This document shows, in pieces, positions 58,797 to 64,000 of a stretch of DNA of 64,000 nucleotides. Below the pieces are notes generated by a model, which saw only the letters and a program-made list of their open reading frames with translations, ran no database searches and was not told where the DNA came from. This DNA is from Dendrobium chrysotoxum. Taxonomy: Eukaryota; Streptophyta; Magnoliopsida; Asparagales; Orchidaceae. A program made the translations under genes and the position numbers. Each line of letters opens with the position of its first letter. Positions within the stretch are counted from its first letter, which is position 1. The DNA lies in contig CM034305.1 in assembly GCA_019925795.1 (NCBI GenBank), positions 56,842,573-56,906,572 on the forward strand, written 5' to 3'.

Positions 58797-61700
58797 TGAA
58801 GGCATGTGGTACTTGGATAGTGAATATTCAAGACATATGACATGAGATAAAGAAAAATTCTCTATATTAAAAGCAAGTTATGGAGGATAAATCACATATG
58901 GAGATAATGCAAAGGGAAAGATTATTAACATTAGAGACATATGTAAGAAATCTATTACTTTAAAAAAAGTCTTATTTATTTCTGGTTTAAAACATAACTT
59001 AATATCAATTAGTCAATTATGTGATAAATTTAAATGTTTCTTTTTATACTTCACATTGCATTATTAGAAATAATGAAACTATTTTGCTTATTAGAAATAG
59101 ACATAAAAATATTTATTTAATTGATTTAGAGAACACAAATGATATTAATTTGAATTTACTTTGTATGAAATCTACAAATGATGATGCATGGTTATGATAT
59201 AGAAGGCTATGTCATGCTAATATCCACACTTTAAATAAAATTTTTAAACTTGATTTAGTAATTGGTTTATCAAAAAATAATTTCCATTTTGATTCTATAT
59301 GTGATGCATGTATTCATGGTAAACATATAAAAAGTTTATTCAATAGTAAAAATATAAATTTCTACTAGTAGACCTTTAGAATTATTACATATGAACTTAT
59401 TTGGACCAATTAATACAACTAGTTTAGGTGGTAAAAATTATAGATTTATTATAGTAGATGATTATTCAAGATACACTTAGGTATTATTCTTAGCTAATAA
59501 AAATAATACATTTGATGATTTTAGAAAATTTGCTAAGTATATTCAAAGAGAACAAGGTTATTTGATTCATAGAATTCAAATAGATGATGGTGGAAAATTT
59601 GAAAATAAATCATTTAAAAACTATTGTGATGAAAATAGAATTAGACATAATTTTTTAGCTCCTAGGACTCCTCAACAAAATGATGTAGTTGAAAGAAAAA
59701 ATTGTACTTTGATAGAATTAGCAAGATCAATATTAGATGAATATAAACTTCCAAAGTATTTTTGGGCATAAGCAATAAACACATCATGTTATGTTATAAA
59801 TAGAGTTTATTTAAGACCTACTCTTAAAAAGACCCCTTATAAAATATTTTTTGGAAAGAAACCTAAGATTAATCATTTACATTTTTTTAGTTGTAAGTGT
59901 TTTATTTTAAATAATAATAAGGATCCTTTAGGTAAATTTAATAGTAAGTCTCATGATGGTATATTCTTAGGATATTCAATTTTTAGAAAATCTTTTAGAG
60001 TTTTTAATAAGAGAAAATTAATTATTGAAGAATCCGTTCATATAATTTTTGATGAAAATCTTATAAATTTAATAAGAAATGATTTGAATGATGATGATAT
60101 TGAGAATATAAAAAAAATAAATTTAAAAGAAAAGGAGGATGATTCATTGCCTAAAGAATGGAGATATAATAGAAATCACCCAAAAAAATTAATAATTGGA
60201 GATCCTTCTCAAGGTGTTAAGACTAAGAGAAATCTTAGGGATGAGATAGAATATTCTATATTTCTATCAAAAATTGAATCTAAAAATATAGATGAAGCTT
60301 TATAAGATAATTTTTGGATAATTTCTATGGAAAAGGAACTTAACCAATTTGAAAGAAATGATATTTGGGAGTTAGTCCCAAGACCTCATGATCAAAATAT
60401 AATTGAAACTAAATGGGTTTATAAAAATAAGTTAGATGACTCAGGAAGTATTATTAGAAATAAAACTAGATTAGTTGCACAAGGGTACATACAAATAGAA
60501 GGAATAGACTTTGAAGAATCTTTTGCACCCATAGTAAGACTAGAAGCCATTAGATTACTCTTCCATTTTCTTATTTTAAGGACTTTAAAGTTTTTCAAAT
60601 GGATGTCAAAAGAGCATTTTTGAATAGGTATATTGATCAAGATGTATTTATCGAATAACAACCAGGTTTTGAAAGAATTAGTTTTCCTAATCATATTTAT
60701 AAATTAAAGAAAGTATTATATGGTTTAAAATAGGCTCCACGTGCTTGGTATGATAGGTTAAGTAATTTTTTAATAAAATATAATTTTAGAAAATATAAGG
60801 TAGATACAACTCTTTTTATCAAAAATATTGGAGATGATTTGATTATTATATAGATTTATGTTGATGATATATTATTTGGAAGTACAAATGAAAGTTTATG
60901 CCATGAGTTTTCCTCATTAATGTCAAAGAAATTTGAAATGAGTATGATAGGAGAACTAACCTTTTTCTTAGGAATTCAAGTAAAATAATAAGAGTTTGGC
61001 AAATTCATATGTCAAACCAAGTATATAAATAAATTATTAGAAAATTTTGATATGAAGAGATTCAAATTGAGTAAAACTCCTATAAGCCCATTAACTAGAA
61101 TTGATCTAGATGAATCAGGAAAACCAATAGATTAAAAGCTTTATAGAGTATGATAGGCTCACTTTTGTATCCTACTGCTAGTCGGTCTGATATAATATTT
61201 GTCGTGTATTTGTGTATAAGATTTCAAGCTAACTCTAAGGAATCACACTTAACAGCAATCAAGCGAATATTTTGTTATTTGATAAGAACTCCTAAGTTAG
61301 GCTTATGGTATCCCAAAAATTTATTATCATGTAATTTAGTTGCATATTCTGAAGCAGACTATGATGGTTGCAAGGTTGATAGAAAAAGTACATCTTGAAC
61401 ATGTCAATTTTTAGGATCATCACTTATTTCTTGGTCTTCTAGAAAATAAAATTATATCACTTTATCCACTGCTGAAACAGAGTACATAGCTACAGGTAGT
61501 TGTGTTGCTCAAGTTTTATGGCTAAAGCAACAATTAGAAGATTTTAAAATTACGCTTAAAAATATTCTCATTAAATGTGATAATACAAGTGCTATTAGTT
61601 TAACAAAAAATTATATACAACATTCACGAACTAAACACATAAAGATTAGATATCATTTTGTTAGAGATTATGTTAGTAAAGGTGATGCGGATATAGATTT

Positions 61701-61806
61701 TATAAACACAGATTCTCAAATAGCTTATATTTTTACAAAACCTTTAGCTGAAGAGAGATTTTGCATGTTAAGACGTATGCTTGAAATGTTAGACCCTAAC
61801 ATTTAA
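58797..61806 (+). pseudogene. Sirevirus D: pol
   Basis: Protease (WYLDSE, where the family has DSG), ISQLCDK, integrase (HMNLFGPI, first catalytic Asp now Asn; IDDGGKFEN; TPQQNDVVERKN), RT (NDIWELVPRP, IYVDDILFGS) and RNase H (LSTAETEYIA, IKCDNTSAISLTKN, IFTKPLAEERF), ending TAA. Several stops fall where Gln is conserved: EAL-stop-DNFW, LK-stop-APRAW, II-stop-IYVDD, RK-stop-NYIT and ID-stop-KLYR. There is no extra ORF: the signature TTGATATTATCAAAGGGGGA follows within 30 bases of the stop. Inactive. Confidence 0.92.
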
Positions 61807-62038
61807 ATTTCTTATTTTTTTATTATTCTTTTTGATATTATCAAAGGGGGAGAAGAATTATATATGTTGGTCATAATTCTTTTACATACATATAGTTAGG
61901 GGGAGAATTATTTTTTTTAATGAATTAGCATTTTAAAATATTTTTCAATTATTATATATATTTTTCTAATGCCTAAAGTTATGATAAAACATAAATTTGC
62001 ATATTTATTATAACTATACCCAACATAAGTTTATCATA

Positions 62039-62055
62039 ATAAAAAAGAGAGAGAT
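62039..62055 (+). other. Sirevirus D: polypurine tract
   Basis: AATAAAAAAGAGAGAGA directly before the LTR start TGTTGATATT. It is the primer site for plus-strand synthesis, slightly degraded. Confidence 0.75.
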
Positions 62056-64000
62056 TGTTGATATTATTTGTATCATAACTCATTCTAGAGATTTTGATGA
62101 TAACAAATATATGCTTGGATGTTCTAATTTGTGTGTTAAGTATTTCAGGTGTAATGATTTGATGGATATGCATGATATTTACTTATATGGGATTTACATT
62201 GCACAAATCAAGTTTAATCAAAATTTGAGCTAAAAGAACTCAAGATGGAGCAAGATAGAAAGGTTGAAGATTTTTATATTATTGTATGAGTATGTTAGCT
62301 GTTCATTATTATTTATTTGTATGGTTTGATTTGCTCATAATTTAAATATTTATTAAAATAATTTATATATTATTAATTAAGGATAATAAGCATAATTTAA
62401 AAATCTATAAGATTCCTTTATTAAATAAATTTTATAAGCTTCATTGTTATCAATTATGGAAATATAATTAATCAGGAAAATTAAATGTAATAAGCTTTAG
62501 TGGTAAAAATTTATTACGTATACTTTTTAAATCAAATTTTTTTCTTATAAATTTACTGATGTATAATTAATGTTATCAAAATTACATCATATTATTTTTT
62601 ATATCTTTAAATATATAAAAATATGTATAAGTTTTTATTTCACTGAATATTGTATTATTTTAATAGAAACATGGCTTATTTTTTATTTATTTAGATTCCT
62701 TGGATTCTTTAAATATAAATTGATAGGTTATATGACCCGTTTGGAGCAACATGGAGTTTATAGTGAATTTCTAAATATTAGTCGATTTTAATATTACTTG
62801 CTAGGTAGCCGTTTTTGTTTTATTTTGGATGTATATAAAGACTTTTTGACTTGTCCATGTGACTAGCCATTTTATAGCCATTTGAAACTTATATTTATTT
62901 AATATAAATTAATTATTTATTAAACATAATATTATTAGTTGATAAAATATTATTAGATTATTAGTTTTATTCAAATTTGACTTTACTTACCCTTTCTCTT
63001 TAAATACCCCTCATCCTCTTCATATGAGGACTATTCAAGAGAGAAACTCCAGTATTTTCCCCATTTCTTTTTCCTTCCTTACATGCTAAATCTTGAGAGG
63101 AGAAACTTTAATTTTTATTCCAAGAGCTCTTTTCATTTGCGATATTAAATTCTTGGTTGGAAAGTTTCAATGCACTAAATCCTGTAACGTCTCTTCGAGT
63201 TCTTGAGTTTGCTTTCTTTTTTTAAATTTTTACTTACTATTATTTTAGTTTTCACCATATATTTTTTTTTGAAAATATTTATTATTTGGTAAAATACTAG
63301 GTGAGAATGCTATATTAAATTTTTTATATTAAATCTTTTAAATCCATAAAGATAATAAAGCAAGTATTTTTATTTTCTATTTTGTGGCATAGATTTACAT
63401 TTAAAATCTAATTCTGTTTTAAAATTATTATATAATTTGATGAGTTATTATTTAAATCAATAAGAAAAATATTTTTATTTAAAATATTATTCATATTTTT
63501 ACTAAATTATAAATCTATCTTAATGTGAGCAAACTTAATATTCCATTTATAAATAGTGAAGTGATTAAAATTAATTTGTAAGATCACATCAAATATTTTG
63601 ATCATTTTATTATAATATAATTTGAGCTTGTATTATTTACATCAAATTATACTTTTCATTTTTTTGATCTAAGCCATTTGGCTTAGAGAATTTTAAATTA
63701 TCATTAGATTCGGTTGTACGCGCCCGTGTATGAGAGTACTTAGGTTGTAAAGAGTTTTTTTGGTTTAAAGAAGTGAGATTTGTAAGGCAAACCTGGGATT
63801 AGTGAATTCTAGCCCGAGAGTTAGCTAGTGTGGACGTATGTTGGATTGGAATCTGGGCCGAACCACGTAAAAATATTATGCCTCTTATTTTCATTTCTTG
63901 CATTTATTTTTCTTTATCATTGTCATAAAAATTGTGTGATTACTTATTCTTTTCCAAATAACATTAAAATTATTTTAATTTTCTTCTTTTAATAAAAATT
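62056..64000 (+). mobile_element. Sirevirus D: 3' LTR, continues past the window
   Basis: Starts TGTTGATATTATTTGTATC with the TTTTGATGATAACAAATATA block shared by the other Sirevirus LTRs. Its right half aligns with the truncated 5' LTR, differing by scattered substitutions and small indels. It lacks the GTACGAT palindrome cluster seen in elements B and C and in the solo LTR. By alignment to the 5' LTR it should end a few tens of bases beyond the window. Confidence 0.9.

Noticed and set aside
1..64000. CRISPR arrays, operons, rRNA or tRNA genes
   Set aside because: No short direct repeats with unique spacers. The only RNA-gene-like sequence is the 5S-like part of the Cassandra-type LTR and the plausible SINE body.

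Overview
This is nuclear DNA of a flowering plant. The evidence is a spliced NAC transcription-factor gene, GT-AG introns of 0.1 to 4.7 kb, and a dense set of plant-type mobile elements: Ty1/copia including Sirevirus-like copies, Ty3/gypsy, Cassandra, L1 LINEs, and hAT, CACTA, Mutator-like and Harbinger-like short elements. A monocot fits the Sirevirus load and the style of the L1 ORF1, but I cannot fix the species. There is no sign of organelle or bacterial DNA.

Layout. 1-6.4 kb is the left edge of a minus-strand Ty3/gypsy element (tRNA-Arg-type primer site, long LTR-like sequence with two tandem duplications), followed by unassigned repeat-rich sequence with a four-copy GC hairpin and an AT-rich stretch. 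6.4-10.3 kb is a decayed minus-strand copia element split by a 1.75-kb Sirevirus solo LTR. 11.2-17.5 kb holds the last exons of an unidentified host gene on the plus strand. Its 4.7-kb last coding intron has taken in a copia scrap, a SINE-like piece and a truncated L1. 17.7-26.5 kb is mostly decayed intergenic DNA with Harbinger-like MITEs and an L1 derivative that has ORF1 but no visible ORF2.

26.6-33.7 kb is the NAC gene on the minus strand. It has three exons encoding 321 aa, and its 4-kb second intron carries Mutator-like, hAT and CACTA insertions. 33.8-36.5 kb is a fold-back array of LTR ends around a minisatellite that is itself split by CACTA elements.

36.8-64 kb is a nested retrotransposon pile. 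It starts with a Cassandra-like LTR with 5S rDNA similarity and a decayed gypsy pol. Next is a second gypsy element whose gag is interrupted by a solo LTR of its own family in the opposite orientation. Then come the 3' end of one Sirevirus (C), a nearly complete minus-strand Sirevirus (B) with an extra ORF after pol, and a plus-strand Sirevirus (D) whose 3' LTR runs off the window.

Host coding sequence is therefore limited to two genes. The most interesting feature is in Sirevirus B. The ORF placed after pol is preceded by its own cluster of the palindromic TCGTAC/GTACGA motifs found in Sirevirus LTRs, plus a TATA box, as if an LTR-type promoter had been placed internally.
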